Assembly: GCA_050747525.1 (NCBI GenBank)
Contig: JBOGOC010000033.1
Location: 1-37,871, forward strand
Direction: 5' to 3'
DNA: 37,871 nucleotides
Source: JBOGOC01 sp050747525
GTDB taxonomy: Bacteria > Acidobacteriota > Polarisedimenticolia > JACPZX01 > DASXTC01
In this document: positions 1-7,990 of the stretch, one piece after another
How positions within the stretch are numbered: the first letter of the stretch is position 1
Layout: every line of letters begins with the position of its first letter
The notes under the pieces: model-generated
Told to the model about the DNA's origin: nothing
What the model saw: the letters and a program-made list of their open reading frames with translations, nothing else
Databases searched by the model: none
Made by a program: the position numbers and the translations under genes

Positions 1-1136
1 GTCCCGCCCTCGGCCACTCGGCTCACCGCCCCCTTCAGATGGAACATCGCCACGTACGACCGTGGCGACGAGCAGGAGAACGCGTGCTCGGCGATCACGT
101 CGATGAGGTCGTCGCGGAGTTCGGGGAGGTGGGTGGACTTCCAGTAGTAGTTCCAACCGTGTACGACGGTCGAGTCGAGCGCGCTCTGGAATCCCACGTA
201 CGGCGTGGGCCCGACCAGGTCGAGGAGGGGAGTCCGGGATGCGCGGAGCGGGCGGAGCCCCCGCTCACCGTCCTCGATCGGCCCGGCGTAGCAGGTACCG
301 ACCATCACCACCGGGCGCCAGTGCAGATCCTCGGGGATGACCGGTAGCGGTGGCGCGGTGCCGAACCTCACGACCGTGCCGAGCTCGTCGGGAGCGTCGC
401 GAACGAAGTCGCGGTAGAAGCGGAGGACCTCCCCGGCGTCGGCCGCGTCCCAGAGGATGGGCCCGGCCAGGACCGTGGGCCCGACGGAGTGGAGGCGGAA
501 CTCGAACGAGGTGACCACGCCGAAGTTGCCACCGCCGCCTCGCAACGCCCAGAACAGGTCGGGGTGGTCGTCCTCGGACGCCCGCAGCCGCTCGCCGGCG
601 GCCGTCACGACGTCGACGGCGAGGAGGTTGTCGACCGTGAGACCGTGCTTGCGCATCAGCCAGCCGACGCCACCGCCCAGGGTGAGCCCGGCGACTCCGG
701 TGTGGCTCACGATTCCGCCGGTGGTGGCCAAACCGTGCGCCTGCGTCTCGTGGTCGACGTCGCCCCACAGCGCACCACCCTGCACCCAGGCCCTGCGGTC
801 GGCGGGATCGACCCGAACGGCCCGCATCGCCGAGAGGTCGATGACGACCCCGTCATCGCAAACGGCGGTGCCCGCCACGTTGTGGCCTCCACCCCGTATG
901 GCGATCTCCAGATCGTGGTCGCGGGCGAAACGCACGGCCGCGACCACGTCGACGGCCCCGATGCATCGGGCGATCAGGCGCGGGCGCCGGTCGATGGCAC
1001 CGTTCCACACTGCACGGGCGATGTCGTAGTCAGGGTGGTCAGCCCCGATCAGCCGGCCTCGGAACCCGTCGATCTCCACGACGGTTGGCGCCCTACGCCC
1101 GTGGCCGACTTCTGCGGCGGTCGTCGATGTCGTCAT
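1..1136 (-). CDS. FAD-linked oxidoreductase, berberine-bridge type (partial, 3' end outside window)
   Basis: This is the N-terminal 378 codons of a flavoprotein oxidase of the FAD_binding_4 / berberine-bridge-like family. The FAD-binding half is clear: an RGGGHN motif whose His (about residue 85) is the usual 8-alpha-histidyl FAD attachment site, then GVAGLTLGGGVGWL near 147-160, and WALRGGGGNFGVVT around 195-208. The Cys used by bicovalent members is absent from the GVAG segment, so only His linkage is expected. Such enzymes oxidise alcohols, sugars or small aromatic metabolites with O2 and make H2O2; the substrate cannot be read here. The ATG at 1136 is preceded by AGGAGG at good spacing. 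It is divergent from the HxlR regulator, with a palindrome between them, so HxlR control is likely. The C-terminal substrate domain is cut off by the window edge. Confidence 0.9.
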   Translation of the reverse strand, partial: MTTSTTAAEVGHGRRAPTVVEIDGFRGRLIGADHPDYDIARAVWNGAIDRRPRLIARCIGAVDVVAAVRFARDHDLEIAIRGGGHNVAGTAVCDDGVVIDLSAMRAVRVDPADRRAWVQGGALWGDVDHETQAHGLATTGGIVSHTGVAGLTLGGGVGWLMRKHGLTVDNLLAVDVVTAAGERLRASEDDHPDLFWALRGGGGNFGVVTSFEFRLHSVGPTVLAGPILWDAADAGEVLRFYRDFVRDAPDELGTVVRFGTAPPLPVIPEDLHWRPVVMVGTCYAGPIEDGERGLRPLRASRTPLLDLVGPTPYVGFQSALDSTVVHGWNYYWKSTHLPELRDDLIDVIAEHAFSCSSPRSYVAMFHLKGAVSRVAEGG

Positions 1137-1180
1137 CGTGTCCTCCTGTCTCGATGGCCCTCATCAGACCACCGCCGACC

Positions 1181-1217
1181 GCGGCTGTGAAGTCAAGAAT
1201 CTGGACTTCACAACCGC
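1181..1217. promoter_or_regulatory. Palindromic operator between oxidase and HxlR genes
   Basis: An inverted repeat with 14-bp arms (one mismatch) and a 9-bp spacer: GCGGCTGTGAAGTC, then AAGAATCTG, then GACTTCACAACCGC. The inner 9 bp of each arm (TGTGAAGTC / GACTTCACA, 1186-1212) match perfectly. It lies in the 105-bp gap between two divergent start codons. HxlR-family proteins bind such palindromes as dimers, so this is the natural operator for the neighbouring regulator and probably controls both genes. Confidence 0.7.
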
Positions 1218-1241
1218 AGGCGGTTGCGCAACACTGGCGTC

Positions 1242-1940
1242 GTGAGGACGTACGGCCAGTACTGTCCCATCGCCCGAGGCGCCGAGATCTTTGCCGAGCG
1301 CTGGACACCGCTGATCATCCGCAACCTGTACCTTGGCTGCGGGAGCTTCAGTGAGATCCTGGAGGGCGCGCCCGGACTCTCCCGTACCCTGCTCTCACAG
1401 CGGCTGAAGCAGCTCGAACGGCTCGGTGTCCTCGAGTCGGCACCCAAGCCCGACGGGCGCGGGCACCACTACGAGCTCACGTCCGCGGGCCACGACCTAT
1501 TCAAGGTCTGCCAGTCGCTCGGCGAGTGGGGTGCGCGTTGGCTCGAGCTCGCCCCCGAGAACCTCGATCCCTTTGTGGCCCTGTGGTCGATGTGCAACGC
1601 GCTGCGCCGAGACCGGCTCCCGGATCGACGCGTCGTCATCCGCTTCGACTTCACCGGCCGCCCGCGCCGTGAGCGCTATTGGCTACTCATCGAGCTCGGG
1701 GACACCGAGATCTGCAAGACGTACCCCGGCCTTGACGAGGACCTCTACATCACGGCGGAAGCCGAAGCCTTCGTCAAATGGCATGCCGGCCAGCTCACCT
1801 GGGCCCAAGCCACCCGCGGGGACCGCATCCGACTCGACGGCCTCTCGTCGCTCGTAAGAGCCTTCCCAACGTGGAACGCCCGCAGCATGTTCGCCCACAT
1901 CAGGCCGGTCTCCCGCACCCCCACGAGCTCCGAAGGCTGA
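1242..1940 (+). CDS. HxlR-family winged-helix transcriptional regulator with C-terminal SCP2-like region
   Basis: The first ~100 residues are a typical HxlR DNA-binding domain: YGQYCPIARG, then FAERWTPLIIRNL, then GLSRTLLSQRLKQLERLGV (recognition helix and wing lead-in), then HYELTSAG. The rest (about residues 110-232) resembles the SCP2 sterol-carrier-like extension found on many longer HxlR proteins, which may bind a hydrophobic ligand; this part is by general resemblance only. The GTG at 1242 is preferred because homologues begin at the YGQYCPIA segment; an in-frame TTG at 1224 is possible. The gene is divergent from an FAD-linked oxidase and the palindrome at 1181-1217 sits between them, so it probably regulates the oxidase and itself. 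The combination looks actinobacterial in style, hinting at transfer. Confidence 0.88.
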   Translation: MRTYGQYCPIARGAEIFAERWTPLIIRNLYLGCGSFSEILEGAPGLSRTLLSQRLKQLERLGVLESAPKPDGRGHHYELTSAGHDLFKVCQSLGEWGARWLELAPENLDPFVALWSMCNALRRDRLPDRRVVIRFDFTGRPRRERYWLLIELGDTEICKTYPGLDEDLYITAEAEAFVKWHAGQLTWAQATRGDRIRLDGLSSLVRAFPTWNARSMFAHIRPVSRTPTSSEG

Positions 1941-2019
1941 CATCCTCGACGAGGCCTCACACTGGGTCTTCTTCGGGCCCGGTCGGGCCATCGGACACCT
2001 CCTCTGGTTAGGCGGTCTC

Positions 2020-2757
2020 TCAATGCACCGGGCCGACGCTCCAGAGGATATATGCATTCCCGATCGCATGAAAGACGGCGACCATCCAAAGATTCCCAGA
2101 TCGCTTGTATACGACTCCGAAGAACAGCCCGATGACGAAGATGGACGCGAACATTGGCACGGCGAAGGATGGTGCGGACGCAAAGTAATACCAGTGCAGC
2201 GGGCCGAAGGTGTACAGAAAATTCGCGACGAAGATGCCGAATGGTGCACCCCAGCGGCGTACCACCTCCAGCTGCACCATCCCCCGGTACACGAGTTCCT
2301 GGTAGAACCCGAAGAAAAGGTACGGTACGAACACGTTCCACAGGCTCCACGCCATACCGGGCTGCGCGACCCGGTTCCGGAGTGGCTCAGCGAACACGAT
2401 CGGGAAAACTACATTCGCGATGACAACCACCTGGCAAAAGTACGACTTCTCCGTTGCGGTCCAGTCGCGCCATGCTCGGAATCCAAGTTGCGACAGCTTG
2501 ACGCCCGCGAAGACGGGCACGACCAGCAAGCCGAGCCCCAGCAGCGCCGGCAACAGCAGCCAAAGGGGAGTTTCCGGGTAGAGCCATCTCACAGCGGCAA
2601 GTCGCACGACCTCAACGAAACCGCCGGCTAGCAAGAGACGCACACCGGCGTTGGGAGAGTGCGCCGGCGCGGGCTTGCGATCAAACGATAAAAGGTGCCC
2701 CCGCAGGTGAGGGCTCCGCGGGCGTTGCGGCCCGACGGTCGTCTCAACCGTGACCAC
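2020..2757 (-). CDS. CPBP-family intramembrane protease (Abi/Rce1-like), variant first motif
   Basis: A 245-residue polytopic membrane protein carrying the three CPBP/Rce1 motifs in order: YQELVYRG (usually EExxxR), FLYTFGPLHW (FxxxH) and FHAIGNAY (HxxxN/B). The family contains glutamate-type intramembrane endopeptidases that clip prenylated proteins in eukaryotes and bacteriocin or immunity-related substrates in bacteria. The first Glu of the EE pair is Gln here; the second Glu, the Arg and both His residues remain, so activity is uncertain. The GTG start at 2757 has GGAGG seven bases upstream. No partner gene is visible. The gap to the next gene (2758-2971, 214 bp) holds only the operator at its far end. 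Confidence 0.85.
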   Translation of the reverse strand: MVTVETTVGPQRPRSPHLRGHLLSFDRKPAPAHSPNAGVRLLLAGGFVEVVRLAAVRWLYPETPLWLLLPALLGLGLLVVPVFAGVKLSQLGFRAWRDWTATEKSYFCQVVVIANVVFPIVFAEPLRNRVAQPGMAWSLWNVFVPYLFFGFYQELVYRGMVQLEVVRRWGAPFGIFVANFLYTFGPLHWYYFASAPSFAVPMFASIFVIGLFFGVVYKRSGNLWMVAVFHAIGNAYILWSVGPVH

Positions 2758-2953
2758 TCAGGGGCCTCCGCGCTGAACGCGAGATCAGCAGTCCGTAGCG
2801 AACGAGTGCTGTGAGACACCTGGATTTCTACCCGACTCCAAGCTCGTAGTCAACCGGCGCAGCTCGATGACACAGCCACCGCCGCTGGAGCAAGCACCCG
2901 ACCTGGGGGTGAATTCGGCTGGGCGTCCTTGCGGTCTTGACGGCGTTCATTTA

Positions 2954-2969
2954 TCTGACTAAAGTCAGA
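2954..2969. promoter_or_regulatory. Palindromic operator abutting the MarR-GNAT start codon
   Basis: TCTGACT-AA-AGTCAGA: perfect 7-bp arms with a 2-bp spacer, ending two bases before the ATG at 2972. There is no room for a Shine-Dalgarno sequence between it and the ATG. This is a likely autoregulatory site for the MarR domain encoded immediately downstream; the mRNA could be leaderless or nearly so. Confidence 0.6.
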
Positions 2970-2971
2970 AA

Positions 2972-3868
2972 ATGTCGAACGATCCGATTCCGACGGTTCG
3001 GAGCTTCTACCGTGCACTCACCCTCCGGGTCGGCGTGTTCACGGACAGTTTCCTGGGACGCGGGCGAGCGCTCGCGCAGTCACGCTTGCTATTCGAGATC
3101 GGAAGAGAGGGTGCGGATGTTCGGGAGCTTCGCTCTCGGCTGGACCTCGACTCGGGTTACCTCAGTCGGCTGTTGCGTTCACTCGAACGGCACGGCCTGA
3201 TTAAGGTCACAACCCCCGAATCGGATCTGCGCAGTCGCCGCGCGCGCCTGACCGTTGCGGGCCTCAAGGAGCTCAAGGCGCTCGATCGGCTTGGCGATCG
3301 ATTCGCCGAGGGGACCCTCGAGCCCCTCAGCGAGGCCGAGCGCGCGCGTCTCGTTAAGGCAATGTCGGAAGTGGAGAAGCTCCTCAACCTTTCATTCACC
3401 AGAATTTCCGTCGAGGACCCGGACAGTCCTGATGCGAAGTGGTGCCTCGGGCAGTACTTCGCAGAACTGGGCGAGCGCTTCGAGGGGGGCTTCGATGCAG
3501 GCAAGTCGATCCCGGCCGACGCCGGGGACTTGAGGCCTCCACGCGGCACCTTCCTGGTGGCCCGCCTCGATGGCCGACCTGTGGGCTGCGGCGCGGTCAA
3601 GGCGACCGAACCCGGTGTCGGCTCGATCAAGCGAATGTGGGTGTCCCGGGAGGTGCGCGGCACGGGCGTGGGCCGGCGTCTGCTCCTCGCTCTCGAGAAG
3701 GAGGCCGCCGGTCTCGGGATGGGGCTGCTGCGCCTCGAAACCAACCGGAGCCTCCACGAGGCACAGGCGCTCTATCGGCGAAATGGGTACCGGGAAGTTG
3801 CGGCCTTCAACGACGATCTCTACGCGGATCACTGGTTCGAGAAGCGTAACGGACCCTCGGACCCCTGA
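2972..3868 (+). CDS. MarR-type regulator fused to GNAT N-acetyltransferase
   Basis: A 298-residue two-domain protein. Residues about 1-145 are a MarR winged helix: SRLLFEIGREGADVRELRSR, a recognition helix at SGYLSRLLRSLERHGLI, and a wing with SDLRSRRARLT. Residues about 150-298 are a GNAT domain with the acetyl-CoA loop VRGTGVGRRLL, the strand LRLETN, and the closing ALYRRNGYRE. Fused MarR/GNAT proteins are a known bacterial architecture, thought to couple repression with acetylation of a small molecule or protein; substrates are mostly unknown. A palindrome ends two bases before the ATG and no ribosome binding site is visible. The stop codon is one base ahead of the next ATG (the ABC ATPase remnant), so all three downstream frames could be one transcript under its control. 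Confidence 0.9.
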   Translation: MSNDPIPTVRSFYRALTLRVGVFTDSFLGRGRALAQSRLLFEIGREGADVRELRSRLDLDSGYLSRLLRSLERHGLIKVTTPESDLRSRRARLTVAGLKELKALDRLGDRFAEGTLEPLSEAERARLVKAMSEVEKLLNLSFTRISVEDPDSPDAKWCLGQYFAELGERFEGGFDAGKSIPADAGDLRPPRGTFLVARLDGRPVGCGAVKATEPGVGSIKRMWVSREVRGTGVGRRLLLALEKEAAGLGMGLLRLETNRSLHEAQALYRRNGYREVAAFNDDLYADHWFEKRNGPSDP

Positions 3869-3869
3869 G

Positions 3870-3995
3870 ATGCTGAGAATCGAGAACCTTTGCACGGCCG
3901 TCCACGTCCTGGGTGATCAATCTCCGGGCGACGGATTCGAGCCCGCCGAGCCGGATCTCGAGCTCGTCTACTTCGCTACGCTCCATGGCGGCTAG
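3870..3995 (+). pseudogene. Remnant of ABC transporter ATPase, middle deleted in frame
   Basis: A 41-codon frame starting MLRIENL and ending LELVYFATLHGG. The first seven residues are a classic ABC ATPase start, and the tail matches the usual C-terminus of ATPases paired with this permease family (a 'PxLEDVYFxTL'-like end, from general knowledge). Walker A, signature and Walker B regions, roughly 250-280 codons, are missing, with no stop or frameshift at the junction. The ATG is one base after the upstream stop and the stop overlaps the permease start (ATG at 3985), exactly the spacing expected of the ATPase in an ATPase-permease operon. The most economical reading is an internal in-frame deletion. 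It could instead be a chance short frame or an assembly collapse. Confidence 0.6.
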
Positions 3996-6900
3996 AACCG
4001 TGTGGACGGCCATCTTCTGGTTCGAGGTCCGATACCACCTTCGACAGCCGCTCTTCTACCTGGTCACGTTCTTCCTCAGCGTGCTGCTGTTCATTGCGGG
4101 CACGGGCCAGGGCCCAGGAAGCAATTTCGGCAGGCTCCACCTCAACGCGCCCGCGGTGATCCTCGAGCTGCTGGTCAAGGGGATCTTCCTCGTCCTCTTC
4201 CTGATGACCGCGTTCGTCGCTAGCGCAGCCGTGCGGGACTTCGACCGGCGGACCTCCGAGCTCTTCTTCTCGATGCCGATCTCGCGGTTCGACTACCTGA
4301 CCGGGCGGTTCGCGGGAACGATGGTGGTCTGCATGCTCGCGTACATGGTGGGCGCCGGAGCCCTGGCGGCAAGCGCCTTCATGCCCTGGCTCGATCCAGC
4401 ACGGGTGGGGCCGTTCCGGCTGGCACCGTACGCGTTCGGTCTGGGCGTGCTGATCATCCCGACGCTCGTGGCACTCGGCGCGGCGTTCTACGCCCTGGCG
4501 AGCTGGACACGGAGCACGCTAGCGACCTACTTCGGCGTCGTCGCCTTCTTCGCGGCCAGCGCGACCGCCGGCCTGGCGGCTTCCCGCCTCGAGACCGAGT
4601 GGATCGGGCAGCTGCTCGATCCGTTCGGCGTGGCGGCGCTGGGTGGCGCCCTTAAGTACTGGACCGTCGCGGAGCTGAACACGGCGATTCCGGAGGTCGG
4701 CGGGACCCTCCTCTGGAACCGGATCCTCTGGCTCGGCCTGGGGCTCTCCGCGCTAGGCCTCTCGGTGGCCGCCTTCGATCCATCGCGTCCCAGGAAGCGT
4801 CCCGACCGGACGCGGGATGCGACCGAAGCCCCTTCGCCGGTTGAGGCGACGTTCCGGGTGCGGGCGCCGGCGACCCGCCGGGTGTTCTCGCGGCATTCCG
4901 TCCTCGTCCAGTTCATACACCAAGTCCGGCGCGAGGCAACGACCGTCCTGTGGAACCTGCCGTTTCTCGGCATCCTCGCCCTCGGGCTCTTCGTCCTCAT
5001 CCAGGCCGCGAGTTCCGCCGGGAACCTCTTCGGAATGCCTGTCCATCCCCGCACCCACCTCATGCTCGAGGCGATCCAGGACGGGTACTCGATCATCCTG
5101 TTGATCGTGGTCGTTCTCTATAGCGGTGAGCTGATCTGGAAGGAACGCTCGCTCGAGCTGGACGAGATCGTTGATTCGATGCCGACGCCGAGCGGCGTCT
5201 ACTTCGGCGCCAAACTGACGACGCTCCTGCTGGTGATTGCCGTCTTGCTGCTTGCGGGCGTCCTGGCCCTGGTCGGTTTCCAGCTCTCGCGAGGCTACAC
5301 CGACCTCGAACTCGGCCTGTACGCACGGGGCGTCGCACTCGCCGCCGTCTATCCGATCCTGATGATGGTCCTCGCTTGCTTGCTCCATGTCGTGGCGCGC
5401 AGCAAGCTCGTGGGGTACGGCCTCGTGATCCTCTTCATCATCACCTGGGATCTCCTCGAGGAGTTCGGGTTCGAGCATCACCTCTACCGTTTCGCGAGCC
5501 TCCCGCCGACGCCCTACTCCGACCTCAACGGCTACGGACCATTCCTCGCGCCGTTCGGCTGGTACAGCCTCTACTGGGGGTTCGTCGCGCTCGTGCTTGT
5601 CGGGCTTTCGATCCTGTTCTGGAGAAGGGGTGCCGACGACGCCTGGAGGGCGCGATGGGCCGGGGCGCGCCTACGATTCCGCGGCCCTGTTCGCGCGGTG
5701 ATCGCCCTCGGCGCCATCGGCCTCGTGGCCGCAGGCTCCTGGATCTTCTACAACACCAACGTCCTGAACGAGTACGTGCCGAGCACCGGAGCGGCGGAGC
5801 GCCGCGCGCGCTACGAACGGCTGTATCGGCGGTATCAGGATCTCGACCTGCCGCGGATCATCGCCGTGCGAGCCGATGTGGACATCTTCCCTGACCGGGG
5901 GAGCGTGGAGATTCGCGGCACCTACCGCATCCGGAATCGGTACGCCGAACCGCTCCGCGACCTCCATGTGAGCATTCCGGAGCGGGTCCGCGTGAACCGC
6001 CTCGACCTTCCCGCTCACGACGTCATCATCGAAGACGACGAGCTTGGCTACGGCATTTACCATCTACGAGACCCGCTCGAGCCGGGCGAGGCGATCGAAG
6101 TCGGCTTCGACCTCACGGTGGGGAACCGGGGCTTTGTCAACCACGACACGGGGATCGCGGTCATCGACAACGGCACCTTCTTCACCAAGCGGGACTTCTT
6201 CCCGGTTATCGGGTACGACGCTCAACGGCAGCTCGCCGATCCCGACGAGCGGCGGCGGCGCGGACTGGAGCCCGTTCTCCGCCTTGCCGGCATCGACGAT
6301 CTCTCCGCCCGGCGGAGCACACCCCGGGCCCCTGACGCCGACCGGGTCGACTTCGAGGCCACGGTATCCACCACCGTCGACCAGATCGCCGTCACGTCGG
6401 GCGAGCTTCAGCGGGAGTGGGTCGAGGGCGGACGGCGATACTTCCACTACCGGGCCGAGATACCCATCACACACCACTTCGCCTACGCATCGGCGAGGTA
6501 CGAGGTGACGCGAAGCGAGTGGAAGGGCGTCGCGATCGAGGTCTACCATCACCCCGGGCACGACGACAACGTCGGCCGCATGATCGACGGAGCCAGAAAG
6601 TCGCTCGCCTATTTCACGGCGAACTTCGGCCCCTACCAGCACCGCCACCTGCGGATCGTCGAGTTCCCTGGCTATGTCCGTGATGCCACGTCGTTTCCCG
6701 GCTTGATCGCATTCTCCGAGGCGATGGGGTTCAACGCCCGCCTCGATGGCGAGGAGTCGATCGATTTTCCGTTCTACGTCACGGCGCACGAGGTCGCGCA
6801 CCAGTGGTGGGGGCAGCAGATGGTTGGCGCCAACGTCCAGGGTGTGGGCATGCTTCACGAGACGCTGGCGCAGTACTCGGCGCTGATGGTCATGGAGGAC

Positions 6901-7647
6901 GAGTTCGGGCGGCAGAGAATGCGCCGCGTTCTCGCCTACGAACAGGACTGGTACCTCCGCGGTCGCGCCGGTGAGCGCGGCGTGGAGCCGCCTCTCGCGC
7001 TCGTCGAGCGGCAGGGCTACGTTTATTACCACAAAGGCGCGCTGGCCATGCACGCGCTCCGCGACGCCGCGGGTGAGGCGCGGCTCAACCACGCGCTGTC
7101 GCGGTACCTCTCGCGCGTCGCCTTCGGGGAGCCGCCCTACACCACGACGGCCGAACTCCTTGAGGAGATCCGCCCGGCGGTGCCCGCGGGGTCGGAGCAT
7201 CTGGTCGAGGACCTGTTCGAGAGGATCACGATGTTCGACAACGAAGTCGCCGGCGCAACGTTCACGGGGCGCGCGGACGGCACGTTTCTCGTCCGCCTCG
7301 AGTTGGAGGCCCATAAGCTGCGGGCCGACGGCGCCGGCGCCGAGCGGGAGATCCCGATCGACGATTGGATTGACATCGCGGTCTACGGCGAGGGAGAGGA
7401 TGGTGAGGGCGGCGGCACCGTGCTCTTCCTCGAGCGGCGACGTATCCGTGCCTCGCCAGTCGCCTTCGAGATCGTAGTCGACCAACAGCCCGCGTGGGTG
7501 GCGATCGACCCGTACTACAAGCTCATTGATCGCGCCCGCGGCGACAACGTCCGCGCCGTGTTGTCGGCGGGCGCACAAGCCGGCCGTGTTGACCACGAGA
7601 AAGCGGCCGCGCCGCCCTTTGGTGGCACGAGGTCCTCGGGACGATAG
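3985..7647 (+). CDS. ABC transporter permease fused to M1-family aminopeptidase
   Basis: A 1220-residue membrane protein. Residues about 1-260 and 310-600 are two ABC-2 type permease halves with multiple hydrophobic spans. After a last span near 570-590 a large M1 (gluzincin) peptidase domain follows. It has HEVAH (His935, Glu936, His939) and a downstream Glu959 as third zinc ligand, with GLIAFSE in place of the usual GAMEN strand, and VYYHKGA supplying the catalytic Tyr. The His939-Glu959 spacing is one residue longer than the classical HEXXH-x18-E; I believe this is usual in this permease-fused group. The fusion is known in several bacterial phyla; function is unproven. ATG 3985 overlaps the ATPase remnant; a longer in-frame start at 3913 lies inside that remnant and is less likely. 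The partner ATPase is missing, so the transporter half may depend on one encoded elsewhere. Confidence 0.9.
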   Translation: MAARTVWTAIFWFEVRYHLRQPLFYLVTFFLSVLLFIAGTGQGPGSNFGRLHLNAPAVILELLVKGIFLVLFLMTAFVASAAVRDFDRRTSELFFSMPISRFDYLTGRFAGTMVVCMLAYMVGAGALAASAFMPWLDPARVGPFRLAPYAFGLGVLIIPTLVALGAAFYALASWTRSTLATYFGVVAFFAASATAGLAASRLETEWIGQLLDPFGVAALGGALKYWTVAELNTAIPEVGGTLLWNRILWLGLGLSALGLSVAAFDPSRPRKRPDRTRDATEAPSPVEATFRVRAPATRRVFSRHSVLVQFIHQVRREATTVLWNLPFLGILALGLFVLIQAASSAGNLFGMPVHPRTHLMLEAIQDGYSIILLIVVVLYSGELIWKERSLELDEIVDSMPTPSGVYFGAKLTTLLLVIAVLLLAGVLALVGFQLSRGYTDLELGLYARGVALAAVYPILMMVLACLLHVVARSKLVGYGLVILFIITWDLLEEFGFEHHLYRFASLPPTPYSDLNGYGPFLAPFGWYSLYWGFVALVLVGLSILFWRRGADDAWRARWAGARLRFRGPVRAVIALGAIGLVAAGSWIFYNTNVLNEYVPSTGAAERRARYERLYRRYQDLDLPRIIAVRADVDIFPDRGSVEIRGTYRIRNRYAEPLRDLHVSIPERVRVNRLDLPAHDVIIEDDELGYGIYHLRDPLEPGEAIEVGFDLTVGNRGFVNHDTGIAVIDNGTFFTKRDFFPVIGYDAQRQLADPDERRRRGLEPVLRLAGIDDLSARRSTPRAPDADRVDFEATVSTTVDQIAVTSGELQREWVEGGRRYFHYRAEIPITHHFAYASARYEVTRSEWKGVAIEVYHHPGHDDNVGRMIDGARKSLAYFTANFGPYQHRHLRIVEFPGYVRDATSFPGLIAFSEAMGFNARLDGEESIDFPFYVTAHEVAHQWWGQQMVGANVQGVGMLHETLAQYSALMVMEDEFGRQRMRRVLAYEQDWYLRGRAGERGVEPPLALVERQGYVYYHKGALAMHALRDAAGEARLNHALSRYLSRVAFGEPPYTTTAELLEEIRPAVPAGSEHLVEDLFERITMFDNEVAGATFTGRADGTFLVRLELEAHKLRADGAGAEREIPIDDWIDIAVYGEGEDGEGGGTVLFLERRRIRASPVAFEIVVDQQPAWVAIDPYYKLIDRARGDNVRAVLSAGAQAGRVDHEKAAAPPFGGTRSSGR

Positions 7648-7661
7648 CGGGTGCCGGAAGA

Positions 7662-7691
7662 TCCGCCGTCCGGTTCATGCTGTAGTTGCGC
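7662..7691 (-). repeat. Half attC site (left end of array)
   Basis: On the minus strand it reads GCGCAAC, TACAGCATGAAC, CGGACGGCGG, matching the R''-L'' half of the sites at 10489 and 11101 (TACACCATGAAC, CCGACGGCGG). The complementary half expected at lower coordinates is absent; 14 bases further on is the stop of the ABC permease gene. The array was probably truncated here. Confidence 0.6.
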
Positions 7692-7717
7692 CGTTTCGCT
7701 CAGTGTGCTCTCGGACA

Positions 7718-7975
7718 TCAGCCCTTCTGGAGCCTCTTGATCACGTTGGACATTTGTCTACGATACTCGGCATGCTCTGTCAAAGAGAGGCCAAGGAAAC
7801 CCACGCCGGGCTCGTGCTCGACGAGATCAATGAGCTCCTCGATATCAGGATCAGAGGAGTCCGTGGCCTCATCCGGCAGCCGCGTGAGAAAAGTCGTGAA
7901 GTCAATGCTTCCGTCGAAGTACTCCTGAGCTAGCGTTCCAACCGCAGTTCGAAGGTTTGATGGATCGTAGTTCAT
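7718..7975 (-). CDS. Small hypothetical cassette protein
   Basis: An 85-residue acidic soluble protein beginning MNYDPSNLRTAVGTLAQEY, with a C-terminal half rich in Glu and His and ending NVIKRLQKG. I do not recognise a family. No signal peptide or membrane segment is present, and it looks helical. The ATG at 7975 is preferred to the upstream TTG at 7996 because the latter lies inside the recombination site; 16 bases separate the ATG from the GTTGGGC box (7991-7997). It is the last cassette gene of the array, followed by a half attC site. Small acidic proteins of this kind occur as immunity or antitoxin-like proteins, but nothing in the sequence proves that. Confidence 0.65.
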   Translation of the reverse strand: MNYDPSNLRTAVGTLAQEYFDGSIDFTTFLTRLPDEATDSSDPDIEELIDLVEHEPGVGFLGLSLTEHAEYRRQMSNVIKRLQKG

Positions 7976-7990
7976 GAATGTTCCGAATCG

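Noticed and set aside
265..768. Arg-rich minus-strand open frame in the oxidase region
   Set aside because: It is out of frame with the FAD-linked oxidase, whose motifs are clear in another frame of the same strand.
6064..7596. A 510-codon minus-strand open frame over the M1 peptidase
   Set aside because: Antisense shadow of the peptidase domain, which has an intact zinc site on the plus strand.
7515..7718. A minus-strand frame covering the left end of the array and the ABC gene's end
   Set aside because: It is partly translated attC-like sequence and partly antisense to the peptidase gene.
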